Below, piece after piece: positions 17,347 to 27,511 of a DNA stretch of 64,000 bases. Source of the stretch: an uncultured Cohaesibacter sp. (lineage in GTDB: Bacteria; Pseudomonadota; Alphaproteobacteria; Rhizobiales; Cohaesibacteraceae). Positions within the stretch are counted from its first letter, which is position 1; each line of letters starts with the position of its first letter. The notes below the pieces were generated by a model that ran no database searches, was not told the origin of the DNA, and saw only the letters and a program-made list of their open reading frames with translations. A program made the translations under genes and the position numbers. The stretch covers positions 1,865,001-1,929,000 of the forward strand of contig NZ_OY782764.1 in the NCBI RefSeq assembly GCF_963678225.1, in the 5' to 3' direction.

Positions 17347-18540
17347 ATGACGCAATCTTCGCTGTATGCCACATATGCAAGAGCCAACCTAGAATTCGAC
17401 AAGGGAGAAGGCGCCTGGCTTACGACGCGAGATGAGCGACGTTTCCTTGATTTTGCAGCAGGAATCGCGGTCAACAGCCTCGGCCATGCCCATCCGCATC
17501 TCGTGGAGGCACTGAAGGATCAGGCCGATAAGCTTTGGCATGTTTCAAACCTGTATGACATTCCCGGGCAGCACAAACTGGCCGAGCGTCTTTGCGCCGC
17601 CACCTTTGCTGACAAGGTCTTTTTCACAAATTCCGGTGCAGAAGCCGTCGAATGTGCGGTAAAAACTGCGCGTCGCTATCAGTATGATAAGGGCGCGCCG
17701 GAACGGTTCACGATCCTCACTTTTGAAGGGGCGTTTCACGGACGGACGCTGGCCACGATTGCTGCTGGCGGTCAGGCCAAATATCTAGAAGGCTTTGGGC
17801 CAAAGGCGCCGGGCTTTGAAAGTTTGCCTGCTCTGGATATCGAATTGGTGAAACAATCGATCAACGAGACCACAGCTGGCATTCTGCTTGAACCGATCCA
17901 GGGCGAGGGCGGCATCCGTGAAATCGAGCCGTCTTTCCTGAAAGCCCTGAGGAATTTGTGCGACGAAACCGACATCCTGTTAATTCTTGATGAAGTCCAG
18001 ACTGGAGTCGGGCGGACCGGCCATCTGTTTGCTTATGAAGAAGCAGGCATCGAGCCGGACATCATGGCCATTGCCAAGGGCATCGGCGGCGGCTTTCCGA
18101 TGGGGGCGTGTCTGGCGACAGAAGAGGTTGCAGGCGCCATGGTTCCAGGAACACATGGATCAACTTATGGTGGCAATCCACTGGCCATGGCCGTGGGTAA
18201 TGCTGTACTTGATGTGGTGCTGGAAGAGGGTTTTCTGGACAATGTTGCAAAAACAGGCTTAGTTTTAAAGCAAAGCCTTGCAGGTTTGAAGGATGCCTAT
18301 CCTGATTTTATTGAAGAGATCAGGGGGCGTGGATTGCTTCTTGGCCTCAAACTGAAAATGCCACCAGCAGATCTGGTTGCCGAACTCCGCAAGGAAGGTC
18401 TTTTGACCGTGGGGGCTGGTGATAATGTCTTGCGGTTGGCTCCGCCTCTGACCATTGGTCAGGAAGAAATAGATTTTGCACTCCAGGCCTTGGAGCGGGC
18501 GCTCGATACCATGCGCGCTGCAAAGGCAGACAGTCAATAA
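17347..18540 (+). CDS. argD: Acetylornithine aminotransferase
   Basis: 397 residues from ATG 17347, which has GAGGA eight bases upstream. It is a class III PLP aminotransferase: [14 protein letters not shown] binds the phosphate, [13 protein letters not shown] holds the cofactor aspartate, and Lys244 in AKGIGGGFP forms the Schiff base. The enzyme converts N-acetylglutamate semialdehyde to N-acetylornithine with glutamate as amino donor. argF follows 18 bases later, so the two make an arginine operon. Confidence 0.95.
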   Translation: MTQSSLYATYARANLEFDKGEGAWLTTRDERRFLDFAAGIAVNSLGHAHPHLVEALKDQADKLWHVSNLYDIPGQHKLAERLCAATFADKVFFTNSGAEAVECAVKTARRYQYDKGAPERFTILTFEGAFHGRTLATIAAGGQAKYLEGFGPKAPGFESLPALDIELVKQSINETTAGILLEPIQGEGGIREIEPSFLKALRNLCDETDILLILDEVQTGVGRTGHLFAYEEAGIEPDIMAIAKGIGGGFPMGACLATEEVAGAMVPGTHGSTYGGNPLAMAVGNAVLDVVLEEGFLDNVAKTGLVLKQSLAGLKDAYPDFIEEIRGRGLLLGLKLKMPPADLVAELRKEGLLTVGAGDNVLRLAPPLTIGQEEIDFALQALERALDTMRAAKADSQ

Positions 18541-18558
18541 TGAGGGGGATTGCAAACC

Positions 18559-19494
18559 ATGTCGAATGATGCCAAGCGCCATTTCGTCGATTTGGAGACG
18601 CAGAAGACCGAAGACCTGAAGACTATTCTGGCCACCGCGCACAAGATCAAGGATGCGCGCAAGACAAATCGCCGGACCGATATGCTCGAAGACAAGGTGA
18701 TCGCCCTTGTCTTCGATAAGCCATCCACGCGTACACGAGTCTCTTTTGATGTTGGCGTGCGTGAGCTTGGCGGAACCCCGCTGATGCTGACCGGTGCAGA
18801 AATGCAGCTGGGGCGTGGCGAGAGCATTCCCGATACGGCTCGCGTGCTGTCTCGTTTTGTCGATGGCATCATGATCCGCATGCTTGACCATGAAGCTGTG
18901 GCCGAGTTGGCAGAATATGCCACCGTTCCGGTCATCAATGGCCTGACCTATTATTCGCATCCATGCCAGATCATGGCGGACATCATGACCTACGAGGAGC
19001 ATCGCGGCTCGCTTGAAGGCAAGACCGTCACCTGGGTGGGGGACTACAACAATGTGTTGGCGTCTTGGCTCCATGCGGCCGAACATTTTGATTTCACCAT
19101 GCGGATCGCCATCCCTGAAGAGCTGATGACCGATTTCTCGGTTATCGACCGTCTGCGGAGCCGTGGTGTGCGCATTGAATTGTGCGACAGCGCAGAAGAT
19201 GCCGCCAGCCAGTCCGATCTCATCATCACCGACACATGGGTCTCCATGGGCGATGAAGATGCAGAGCATCGTCACAATCTCTTGAAACCTTATCAGGTCA
19301 ACACCAAATTGATGGAGCTTGCCAAGGATGATGCCCTGTTCATGCACTGCCTGCCAGCCCATCGTGGCGAGGAAGTGACGGACGAAGTGATCGACGGACC
19401 GCAATCTGTTGTGTTCGACGAAGCGGAAAACCGTTTGCATGCACAAAAGGGCGTGATGGCCTGGTGCTTCCACAAGGCCATCGGCGACGAATAA
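18559..19494 (+). CDS. argF: Ornithine carbamoyltransferase
   Basis: 311 residues from ATG 18559, preceded by GAGGGGG. The carbamoyl-phosphate site STRTR is at about residues 56-60 and the ornithine-binding [10 protein letters not shown] near residue 265. It makes citrulline from ornithine and carbamoyl phosphate in the cytoplasm. Co-transcribed with argD. A hairpin at 19601-19628 probably ends the operon. Confidence 0.96.
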   Translation: MSNDAKRHFVDLETQKTEDLKTILATAHKIKDARKTNRRTDMLEDKVIALVFDKPSTRTRVSFDVGVRELGGTPLMLTGAEMQLGRGESIPDTARVLSRFVDGIMIRMLDHEAVAELAEYATVPVINGLTYYSHPCQIMADIMTYEEHRGSLEGKTVTWVGDYNNVLASWLHAAEHFDFTMRIAIPEELMTDFSVIDRLRSRGVRIELCDSAEDAASQSDLIITDTWVSMGDEDAEHRHNLLKPYQVNTKLMELAKDDALFMHCLPAHRGEEVTDEVIDGPQSVVFDEAENRLHAQKGVMAWCFHKAIGDE

Positions 19495-19600
19495 TTCCAA
19501 GACTGTGCACCAAGGCTACGGGTGAAGGTGGACAATGGCGATAGGGCCAGACATCTGCCAGCAACCAGCCGGACTTGACGAGCGCAACCGAAATAGAGAC

Positions 19601-19632
19601 AAGGGTGGATACAGGTGTATCCGCCCTTTGCC
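19601..19632 (+). terminator. Probable terminator after argF
   Basis: AAGGGTGGATAC (19601-19612) pairs with GTATCCGCCCTT (19617-19628), 12 pairs with one G-U, loop AGGT, followed by TGCCTTTGC. The U-tract is weak. Confidence 0.6.
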
Positions 19633-19781
19633 TTTGCATGAACGAAAGACAATGAACAGACTGCGCGCCCGATCCCCTCGATGCTGACAGATGAGGGATG
19701 AACAGGGCCCACCCCGGACAATGAAAAGCCATCATGCATGATGCAATTTGTCCCTTTGGGTGCCACAGGAAAGTAAGCCAG

Positions 19782-20777
19782 ATGACCGAACAAACCAATA
19801 TCGTCTCTTCGCTAGACCGCGTCTTGCCTTTTCAGGTCGATGGATTGGACGTGCGCGGACGGATGGTCCATCTCAATGAAACCGTCACCGGTATCATTCA
19901 ACGCCACAATTATCCCGACGCCGTCAATCGGCTCTTGGCTGAGGCCATTGCCCTGACTTCCCTTCTGGGGTCCTCCCTGAAATTCGAGGGCAAGTTTATC
20001 TTGCAGGTGCAGTCCAAGGGTGCGGTCAATATGCTCGTGGTGGACTATAATGCGCCGGACGCCGTGCGCGCCTATGTCCGCTTTGATGAAGAGGCCCTCA
20101 AGCTTCTGATCGAGAAGGGCGAAACCCGTCCAGAACAGCTGTTGGGCGAAGGGCATCTGGTGATGACTATTGATCAGGGCCAATATATGAACCGCTATCA
20201 GGGTGTTGTCGTTCTGGATGGCAAGAGCCTCGAAGATGCGGCCCATGCCTATTTCATGCAGTCCGAGCAGTTGCCCACGCGGGTGCGTCTGGCTGTCACT
20301 GAAATGATGTCCAAACAGGATGAGGGTCCAGCCAAAAGCGAATGGATCGCTGGTGGTCTATTGGTGCAATATCTGCCCCATTCCTCAGAGGACATCCCTC
20401 ATCGGGATTTGCATCCCGGCGACCATCCAGATCCGGATATGCAGAAAACCCACCACGTCACCGAGGCTGATGCCTGGCGTGAATGCGAAGCTCTGGTCAA
20501 CACCGTGGATGACCACGAACTGACCGATCCGGATGTTTCCGCGGAAACTTTGCTCTACAGGCTTTTCCATGAAAATGGGCCTCGGGTTTTTGAATCCATG
20601 CCGATTTATGATCGCTGCACATGCAGTCGTGAGCGGATCAGCGATATGTTCAAGACATTCGATCCCGAAGAAATGAAGGACATGGTCGTTGATGGCAAAA
20701 TCGAGGTGACATGCGAATTTTGCAGCGCGCATTATGAGTTTGATCCCGAGGACGTTGCCAAAGTCGCCAAGGGCTGA
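19782..20777 (+). CDS. hslO: Redox-regulated chaperone Hsp33
   Basis: 331 residues from ATG 19782, with AGGAAAG upstream; a longer frame from 19734 is not supported. The C-terminal zinc-binding redox switch is intact: CTC near residue 284 and CEFC near 316, giving the C-x-C and C-x-x-C pairs. Oxidation by hypochlorite or peroxide plus heat releases zinc and turns on holdase activity. It follows argF in a gene order common in Hyphomicrobiales. Confidence 0.94.
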   Translation: MTEQTNIVSSLDRVLPFQVDGLDVRGRMVHLNETVTGIIQRHNYPDAVNRLLAEAIALTSLLGSSLKFEGKFILQVQSKGAVNMLVVDYNAPDAVRAYVRFDEEALKLLIEKGETRPEQLLGEGHLVMTIDQGQYMNRYQGVVVLDGKSLEDAAHAYFMQSEQLPTRVRLAVTEMMSKQDEGPAKSEWIAGGLLVQYLPHSSEDIPHRDLHPGDHPDPDMQKTHHVTEADAWRECEALVNTVDDHELTDPDVSAETLLYRLFHENGPRVFESMPIYDRCTCSRERISDMFKTFDPEEMKDMVVDGKIEVTCEFCSAHYEFDPEDVAKVAKG

Positions 20778-20823
20778 CGTCTGCGCGACAGGTTTACCCA
20801 CTAGGACGATCAACAATGAAAGA

Positions 20824-20856
20824 AAAAAGCCACTCCATTGCGGGTGGCTTTTTTTA
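20824..20856 (+). terminator. Terminator of hslO
   Basis: AAAAAGCCAC (20824-20833) pairs with GTGGCTTTTT (20844-20853) and a run of T follows. Confidence 0.9.
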
Positions 20857-21276
20857 TTTCTAAATGTTTCTACTTGATACAAAAAAGTGCAAAGATTTGA
20901 TTGCAAGACCCCGGCAAGGCTGGAATAACGCATAAGGTGCAGGGCGGTTTCTTACTCGCAAATGGCGCGCGTGCATAGTGGGGGCCGAAAAGCGGGCCCA
21001 AAGAGAGTGTTGGGCATTGGGGAATGGCAAGTCAACGCACCTGCGGCCTTTCGGGGGAGCATATCTGCTTACGGTGTGTTGGGCGGCGCTTTGAAATTTG
21101 ACAGACTTTACGGAATAAACCACGCCTAGCTCCGGGTTATATGGGATGCGCCAGAAGATTTACCATTCTGTGCCAAACTCCTTGAAAATTATCGGGTTAA
21201 GCCCGAGCCTTGATATTTCAGAGACGGAATGACAGGGACTAGTCCCCGACAATCCGGTTCCAACCGTTGACCAGAG
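20857..21276. other. Intergenic region before the RND efflux genes
   Basis: 420 bases with no convincing gene on either strand. A short inverted repeat TCGGG/CCCGA lies near 21190-21204. The promoter of the efflux operon must lie here, but no regulator gene or strong operator is seen. Confidence 0.4.
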
Positions 21277-22725
21277 ATGATGAACGATCACAGCAAAGAC
21301 CTGAAGCCGAGCCCGACATCAGAGCAAGTCGCCTCACCGTTGACCCATGAGACAAGCCATCCTCGGGCGGCGACGGAGAGCAAGGCAAAGCCATCGCCTC
21401 TTGCGCGAACACTTCGCGGAGCGTTCAAACTCATTCTACCTGTTCTGGTGATCGCCGCAGGTGGCTTTGTGGCTTGGCAAATGGTGGCGACCAAGCCCGA
21501 AGTCAACCGCCGTCCTCCGAGCGAGAAGAGTTATGCGGTGGAAATAAAGACTGCAGATCCTGCCGCCCTTCAGCCCGATATCATTCTTTATGGCACGGTA
21601 TATGCCGCGCGTCCGGTAGAGCTGCGAGCGTTGGTCAGTGGCGAAGTGGTCTGGGTCAATCCGAATTTGCAGACGGGTCAGATTGTCGATGCTGGGGAAG
21701 CGTTGGTGCGCATCGATCCGTTTGATTATGAAGGCGCCGTGCGCGAAACCGAAGCCAATCTCAGGGAAGCCGAGGCGCAACTGCGCTCCAGCGAAGTGTC
21801 GCTCAAAAGCGACAAGGTGGCTCTTGAGCGGCTCAAAGAGCAATTGGCACTGGCGCAGAATGATCTGGATCGGGCCGAAACGCTGGCAGCCAGCGGTAGC
21901 CTTACACAGCAGGCGCTGGAAACCCGCAGGCTGACGGTCTCCCAGCGACAGCAGAGCGTGGAAAGCCGCCAATTCAATCTCGAAGTTTTGGCCGCCCAGA
22001 TCGAGCAGCAGAAAGCCAATCTGGCGCGGCTCGACTGGCGGCTGGAGCAAGCCCGACGCAACCTTGCCAACACCACCCTCAATGCGCCCTATAGAGGGTT
22101 GGTGCAGAGCAAATCTGTCGAGCTGGGCCGTTCTGTTTCGGGCAGCGACACACTCGTGTCACTCTATGATCCTGATGAAATGGATGTCCGCTTCACTCTG
22201 TCGGACGCGCAATATGGACGGCTGACCACTCAAGGGGCGACGCTTATCGGCCAGAGCATAACAGTCAACTGGCAGCTTGGTGAGCAGGTCAGACCGCATG
22301 AAGCAACCATAACGCGGGTAACCCCGGAGGTGAATGCGGCCAATGGGGGCATTGAGGTCTATGCCCGTCTTGAGGCCGATGCAGGGCTGAGGGCTGGCAC
22401 CTTCGTTGAGCTGTTGGTGCCTGATCAGGTTTATGAAAACGCCATTTCCATACCGCAGGCCGCGATTTATGGCGGCAACCGCGTCTATGTCAACGAGGAG
22501 GGGCGTATGGCCCCAAGGGATGTCAAGGTATTGGCTTATCTGGGCGATAATGCCCTGATCGATGGCGCGGCCTTCAAAGAGGGAGCCCAGATTGTCACCA
22601 CCCGCGTGGCCGAGGCCGGACCGGGCTTGAAGCTTGTTGCGCCCGCCATGGAAGAAAAGAGCCTTGAAGATGATGCCAAGCGTGGGGATGTGGATGCCGC
22701 CGACGAGGGGAGGGTACCCCAATGA
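21277..22725 (+). CDS. RND efflux periplasmic adaptor (membrane fusion protein)
   Basis: 482 residues. A cytoplasmic N-terminal tail leads to one membrane anchor (about residues 50-68), then the lipoyl-like half (about 100-150), a long coiled-coil hairpin (about 150-260), the second lipoyl half beginning NAPYRGLVQSKSVELG, and beta-barrel and membrane-proximal domains. The C-terminal tail is acidic. It bridges the inner-membrane pump to an outer-membrane channel, which is not encoded nearby. Its stop overlaps the pump start by four bases. Confidence 0.9.
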   Translation: MMNDHSKDLKPSPTSEQVASPLTHETSHPRAATESKAKPSPLARTLRGAFKLILPVLVIAAGGFVAWQMVATKPEVNRRPPSEKSYAVEIKTADPAALQPDIILYGTVYAARPVELRALVSGEVVWVNPNLQTGQIVDAGEALVRIDPFDYEGAVRETEANLREAEAQLRSSEVSLKSDKVALERLKEQLALAQNDLDRAETLAASGSLTQQALETRRLTVSQRQQSVESRQFNLEVLAAQIEQQKANLARLDWRLEQARRNLANTTLNAPYRGLVQSKSVELGRSVSGSDTLVSLYDPDEMDVRFTLSDAQYGRLTTQGATLIGQSITVNWQLGEQVRPHEATITRVTPEVNAANGGIEVYARLEADAGLRAGTFVELLVPDQVYENAISIPQAAIYGGNRVYVNEEGRMAPRDVKVLAYLGDNALIDGAAFKEGAQIVTTRVAEAGPGLKLVAPAMEEKSLEDDAKRGDVDAADEGRVPQ

Positions 22726-25700
22726 GCCGTTTTGACAAGGACGGCAAAGGGGGCATGGTTGGCTTTTTCGTGCATCACCCCAATGCCGCCAATCTGTTGA
22801 TGATCATTCTGCTGGTGGCGGGCCTTTTTGCTCTGTCGCGCATGAACAGCCAGTTCTTCCCGACGATCGATTCAGACACCATCGAGATTTCCGTCAGTTG
22901 GTCTGGTGCCAGCGCCGAAGATGTAGAAGCCAACATTCTCGAGATTATCGAGCCCAAGGTGCGCTTCATCGATGGCATCGACAAGGTGACCTCCTATGCG
23001 CGGGAAGGCAGCGCCTTCATCATCCTTGAATTCAAGCAGGGCGTGGACATGCCGCAGGCCCTGCGGGATGTGGAATCGGCTGTTGATCTGATCAACACGT
23101 TGCCTGATCTTGCCGATGATCCAACGGTTTCCTATCGCCAGTTCCGCGATGATGTGGCCCGGCTGATCCTGTCCGGTCCCTTTGATGAAGCTTCGCTCCG
23201 GGGATTTGCCAAGGAGATCCGTGATGATCTCATAGACAGGGGCATCGATACGGTCGATTTCACCGGCTTGCGCGATGAGGAATTCTTCGTCGGGCTTTCC
23301 GATTATGACATGCGTCGCCTCGGGCTGACCGTGCAGGATATCGGTAGCCAGATCGCTTCCAACAGCCGCGATCTACCCTCAGGCAACGTGCAGGATGGCT
23401 TCGAGAAGCAGGTTCGTACGCTGGCCAATGAAGAGACTCCGGAGAGCCTCTCAGATATCAAGATCATCTCAGGCATTGATGGCTCCAGCGTGGCTCTGGG
23501 CGATATTGCCCGTGTCGAACGGCGGCTGGACCCGGATCAAGTACGCGGCATCATGCGCGGGGAATCCGCGATCCAGCTGATCGTGCGGCGTGCTCCGTCT
23601 GCGGACTCGCTCGAAGCTTCGGCCATCGTCAACGATTATCTTAAATCCATCGAAGGCGTTTTCCCGCCGACGCTGAAAATCACCCAATATGATGCCTTGG
23701 CCGAAGCGCTGGTGGATCGCATCCTGCTGCTGGTCAAGAATGCTGCTTCGGGCATCATTCTGGTGATGGTTATCCTGGCACTGTTCCTCAATCTGCGCAC
23801 GGCCCTATGGGTTACGGCAGGCATCCCCATCTCAATGTTGGCCTCCTGCGTTGTGCTGCTGGCATTGGGCCAAAGCATCAACATGATGTCGCTCTTCTCT
23901 TTCATCATGATGCTGGGGGTTATCGTCGATGACGCCATTGTCGTGGGGGAGGAAACCACCACCCGCTATCAGGCTGGAGATCCCGGGCCCGTTGCCGCAC
24001 AAGGGGGCGGCAGCCGGATGCTGTTGCCCGTCACGGCGGCTTCGCTTACCACGGTAGCGGCCTTTGGCCCCATCCTGCTGATCGGCGGGGTAATCGGCCA
24101 GATGATGGGCGTTCTGCCACTGGTTGTTATCGCCGTTTTGACGGCGAGCTTTGTGGAATGTTTCTTCATTCTGCCCGGCCATCTGGCGCACTCCATGACA
24201 CCCAGCCACAATCGAAACTGGAGCGTGCGTCGGGTCATTACCATCGGTCTTATTCTGCTGCTGCCGATGGTGCTTTTCTATGGTCTTTCGCCCGAGATGG
24301 TGGGTAAATTCGGCGGTGCGACCCAGTCTCTCTGGCAATGGCTGCATGGTCTGTTTGCGGAAGGCAGCATGGTTGCGCTCCTGGTGTTCATTGCCGTTGC
24401 TGCGGTTATCTCAACCCTTATCGAAGCGCTGCATGTGCGCAAGCTACGCCGTACCGATTTTCGCGCCAACCATGGCCGCATGAGTGAGAGCGCTTTTCGC
24501 AGAAAGTTCGACAAGGGCTTCAATGCGCTAAGGGATGGGCCGTTCCGCAAGATTGTGACCCTTTCCTATGATTGGCGCTACACGACGCTGGCCCTCTGCA
24601 TCGCCGCAATGACAATCATGGGCGGCCTCGTAGCGGGAGGACGGGTCGGCTTTGTCTTCTTCCCTTCGGCAGAGGCAGAAACCGTCACCATTTCCATGAC
24701 CTTCAATGTGGGCATTCTGGAAGAAGACGCCGTGAAAATCGCCAAGCGCGTGGATGATGTCGTCTATAAAACCGAGCAGGAAATCGGCAAGGGCGAACAA
24801 CTGGTAATCGCTTCCTTTGTCACATTGGGACAGTCTGGCCGCACCACTGCTGACAATGTGGCGTCCCTGCGCCTGCGCTTGACGCCATCGGAACAGCGCA
24901 CCATCCGCACACCAGCCTTCATTCGTGCCCTTAATCGCAACATGCCTGATATGGCCGGATTGAAACGCGCCTCCATTCGTGGGCAGCGCGGTGGCCCTCC
25001 GGGAGCCGATCTGGATATTCGCCTGACGGACGGCAGTCCGGAGGTGCTCAAGCGTGCGTCGCTTGATTTGCAGGAACGTCTTTCTGCCTATCCCGGCGTC
25101 AGCGAGCTTGATGACAACATGCCCTATGGCAAACCGGAATTGACGCTGGCCTTGACGCCTCGCGGACGCAGCCTTGGCTTTACCGCCCAGACAGTCGGCG
25201 AGCAGGTGCGAGATCTGATTGAAGGCCGCACCGCCCGAAAGCTGGCCATTCTGGATGAAGAGGTGGAAGTGCGTCTGAAGCGGCTTTCCCATGCCAATGT
25301 AGACAGTCTGCGTAGCCTGTGGCTGAAGAGTCCGCAAGGCACCTTCGTGCCTCTCACCGAAGTGGTCACGATCTCCGACCGGCAGGGCTTTTCCTCCATT
25401 CAACGCTTTGATGGCAAGACCACCATTGCTGTTACGGCTGATGTGGACGCAGAGGTGGTGACAGCAACCGAGTTGGTTGCCGAACTGGACCGGACCCTGA
25501 TGCCTCAGGTCGCTAGCCAATATGGCATCGATTATCATTTCTCCGGTCGGAACGAAGAGCGTATGGATGCCTTTGCCGATCTGCGCATTGGTCTGATGAT
25601 TGCGTTGGCGGCGATCTATATCATTCTGGCCTGGATCTTTGCCTCTTACACGCGCCCCTTCGCGATCATGATGATCATCCCCTTCGGGCTGGTTGGTGCC

Positions 25701-26123
25701 ATCCTCGGGCATTATCTGCTCGGCTTCCAGTTGACCATTCTGTCCCTGATCGGCCTGTTGGGGCTTGCGGGCATTCTTGTCAATGACTCGATCATTCTGG
25801 TCAGCCGTCTGGATGAGCGCATCGCTCATGGACAGACCATACGTCACGCAGCGATCGGGGCAAGTTGCGACCGCTTGCGGGCTGTTGTGCTGACCTCGCT
25901 CACCACAGTGGGAGGTTTGGCTCCGATGCTGTTTGAAACCTCTCCGCAGGCCCAGTTCCTCAAGCCCATGGCGATCACCATCGTCTTCGGACTGGCTGTG
26001 GCCACCCTGTTCGTGCTGTTTCTGGTGCCAAGCCTGTTTGGCGTCGGCGGAGACATCAAGCGAGGCCTGACCTTCCTGTTGCATGGCAACAAAGGGGCCG
26101 CCGAGCATAGTCCGGCGGAATAG
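22722..26123 (+). CDS. RND efflux permease (HAE1-like), with inserted membrane pair
   Basis: 1133 residues, about 100 longer than AcrB. The TM4 proton-relay aspartates are present in GVIVDDAIVVGEE (about residues 402-414). The TM10 lysine of AcrB is replaced in LVNDSIILVSRLDE (about 1025). Two extra hydrophobic segments (about 503-522 and 547-565) and a basic loop lie between the first six and last six membrane helices. Such pumps expel amphipathic drugs, bile-like compounds or lipids using the proton gradient; the substrate is unknown. Translation is coupled to the adaptor. Confidence 0.92.
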   Translation: MSRFDKDGKGGMVGFFVHHPNAANLLMIILLVAGLFALSRMNSQFFPTIDSDTIEISVSWSGASAEDVEANILEIIEPKVRFIDGIDKVTSYAREGSAFIILEFKQGVDMPQALRDVESAVDLINTLPDLADDPTVSYRQFRDDVARLILSGPFDEASLRGFAKEIRDDLIDRGIDTVDFTGLRDEEFFVGLSDYDMRRLGLTVQDIGSQIASNSRDLPSGNVQDGFEKQVRTLANEETPESLSDIKIISGIDGSSVALGDIARVERRLDPDQVRGIMRGESAIQLIVRRAPSADSLEASAIVNDYLKSIEGVFPPTLKITQYDALAEALVDRILLLVKNAASGIILVMVILALFLNLRTALWVTAGIPISMLASCVVLLALGQSINMMSLFSFIMMLGVIVDDAIVVGEETTTRYQAGDPGPVAAQGGGSRMLLPVTAASLTTVAAFGPILLIGGVIGQMMGVLPLVVIAVLTASFVECFFILPGHLAHSMTPSHNRNWSVRRVITIGLILLLPMVLFYGLSPEMVGKFGGATQSLWQWLHGLFAEGSMVALLVFIAVAAVISTLIEALHVRKLRRTDFRANHGRMSESAFRRKFDKGFNALRDGPFRKIVTLSYDWRYTTLALCIAAMTIMGGLVAGGRVGFVFFPSAEAETVTISMTFNVGILEEDAVKIAKRVDDVVYKTEQEIGKGEQLVIASFVTLGQSGRTTADNVASLRLRLTPSEQRTIRTPAFIRALNRNMPDMAGLKRASIRGQRGGPPGADLDIRLTDGSPEVLKRASLDLQERLSAYPGVSELDDNMPYGKPELTLALTPRGRSLGFTAQTVGEQVRDLIEGRTARKLAILDEEVEVRLKRLSHANVDSLRSLWLKSPQGTFVPLTEVVTISDRQGFSSIQRFDGKTTIAVTADVDAEVVTATELVAELDRTLMPQVASQYGIDYHFSGRNEERMDAFADLRIGLMIALAAIYIILAWIFASYTRPFAIMMIIPFGLVGAILGHYLLGFQLTILSLIGLLGLAGILVNDSIILVSRLDERIAHGQTIRHAAIGASCDRLRAVVLTSLTTVGGLAPMLFETSPQAQFLKPMAITIVFGLAVATLFVLFLVPSLFGVGGDIKRGLTFLLHGNKGAAEHSPAE

Positions 26124-26167
26124 GGAAAGGCCGGCGCGGTCTCTGCTGCGATAAGGTCAATCTACAT

Positions 26168-26206
26168 AAAAACGCGCGAGGTCAGTGTGAGCTGACCTGC
26201 GCGCGG
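26168..26206 (-). terminator. Terminator of the DUF2189 gene
   Basis: A long GC-rich stem (26173-26185 with 26192-26205, one bulge) has AAAAA on its plus-strand left side, giving a U-tract on the minus strand. It is downstream of the minus-strand gene ending at 26328. Confidence 0.8.
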
Positions 26207-26327
26207 CTGAGTGCTCGTCCATTCTGCCGGTTGGGCTTCGGCCCTTTCACCGCCGTTTTGGGGACACGGAGGCTGTGTGAAAGGCAAGGACAAGCCAGCG
26301 AAGTAAGAGAACGCCATTCGTCGTTTC

Positions 26328-27215
26328 TTATATTTGATCGGCAAGATCCGGGGTCGCTTCATCAAAACGGACTGCGCGCCGGTAAAGATGCCATGTGGCA
26401 TGACCGAGCAACGGCAGAATGACCACCAGGCCGAGCAGGAACGAGGCCAGGCAAATCATCATCAGAAAGCCGATGAAGATGCCCCAGCTGATCATCACCT
26501 TCTTGTTCGACATAACGCATTTGATCGAGGTGATCATGGCGGTGATGAAATCCACGTCCTTATGCAACAGCATGGGAAAGGAAATCGCGGTGATCGAGAA
26601 AACCGCGAGGCTCAGCAGGGCCCCGATCAGATTGCCCGCCAGAAGAAACATGGCTCCCTGAGGTGTCAGCAGGATCGTATCAATCAACGCGGCCGGATTG
26701 ACAGGATGCAGCCCGAAAAAGATCACATACAGGAAAATCGCGATGTCGATCCAGATGATGAAGGCAAATCCGGTGATCAGGGCCATCCAGCGAAGCTCTT
26801 TTGAGCGTTCGCCAAAGACGGCGCCGAAAATCTGGGCCGGGGCAATGTCAAGCCCTTCTTCACGGCGGCGACTGACTTCATAGAGGCCCGCCGCCACAAA
26901 TGGCGCAATGAGGGCAAAGCCAGAGGCCAGCGGATAAACCAGATAGGGCATATTGTAGGCGGAAAGCATCCAGAATAGAAACCAGCCGCCCAGAGCATAA
27001 AACCCACCAAAGAACAGACCATAGGCGGCACTACCGCGAAAATCCCGCAAGCCTAAACTGAGCGCTTCTGATAGATCATCGATGCTGAGTGGCTGCAATA
27101 TCGGCTTTTCGGCGTGGCTGTCTGTCGGCTTGCCCGGTGTGGACGATAAAGCTGAAAAATCCTGAGCAACGTCGGTCACGTTCATCCTCCCGCAAAATGC
27201 TGGCGGTGGCGACAT
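26328..27215 (-). CDS. DUF2189 domain membrane protein
   Basis: 295 residues from the ATG at 27215, which has GGGAAG six to seven bases upstream; starts at 27185 or 27245 are also possible. A hydrophilic N-terminus of about 50 residues containing PLSIDDLSEALSLGLRDF precedes about six membrane segments, with repeated aromatic and glycine positions typical of DUF2189. Function is unknown; homologues are often annotated as cytochrome c oxidase-like membrane proteins, which is not evidence of redox activity. It stands alone, convergent with the efflux operon. Confidence 0.8.
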   Translation of the reverse strand: MSPPPAFCGRMNVTDVAQDFSALSSTPGKPTDSHAEKPILQPLSIDDLSEALSLGLRDFRGSAAYGLFFGGFYALGGWFLFWMLSAYNMPYLVYPLASGFALIAPFVAAGLYEVSRRREEGLDIAPAQIFGAVFGERSKELRWMALITGFAFIIWIDIAIFLYVIFFGLHPVNPAALIDTILLTPQGAMFLLAGNLIGALLSLAVFSITAISFPMLLHKDVDFITAMITSIKCVMSNKKVMISWGIFIGFLMMICLASFLLGLVVILPLLGHATWHLYRRAVRFDEATPDLADQI

Positions 27216-27490
27216 GCTTGGCTTCCCGCGTGTCTTGTCCGCCATTCCCTCATGCTTGAAAGAGAAGGCTAACGCGAATTGGGTGCGACAGAAAGTCGCA
27301 ATTGGTTCTAATCTGAACAAGATGCAAACGAAAAGACAAGAGTATTCCGTTCACGATTGGTCGTAAGTTATTGGGAAAAAGGGAGAAAAAGAGGGGCGCG
27401 TCACCAGTCGCGATCTACAACTGCCGCTTGTGACTCACAAAAAATTTATCTTTTTGGACAGAGCCCGGCCTATGACGTAGCGACGAAACA
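27216..27490. other. Intergenic region between DUF2189 and SDR genes
   Basis: Both flanking genes are on the minus strand. No convincing gene. An AAAAAATTTATCTTTTT stretch lies around 27440-27456. Confidence 0.4.
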
Positions 27491-27510
27491 GCCTGAAATA
27501 GGCTTCAGGC
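27491..27510 (-). terminator. Possible terminator of the SDR gene
   Basis: GCCTGAA (27491-27497) pairs with TTCAGGC (27504-27510) directly beyond the stop codon; the minus-strand tail TGTTTCG is only a weak U-tract. Confidence 0.4.
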
Positions 27511-27511
27511 C

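Noticed and set aside
24528..26108. 526-codon minus-strand frame
   Set aside because: It lies antisense to the RND permease gene, has low-complexity His/Gln-rich composition and no family motif; it is a shadow of the real codon bias.
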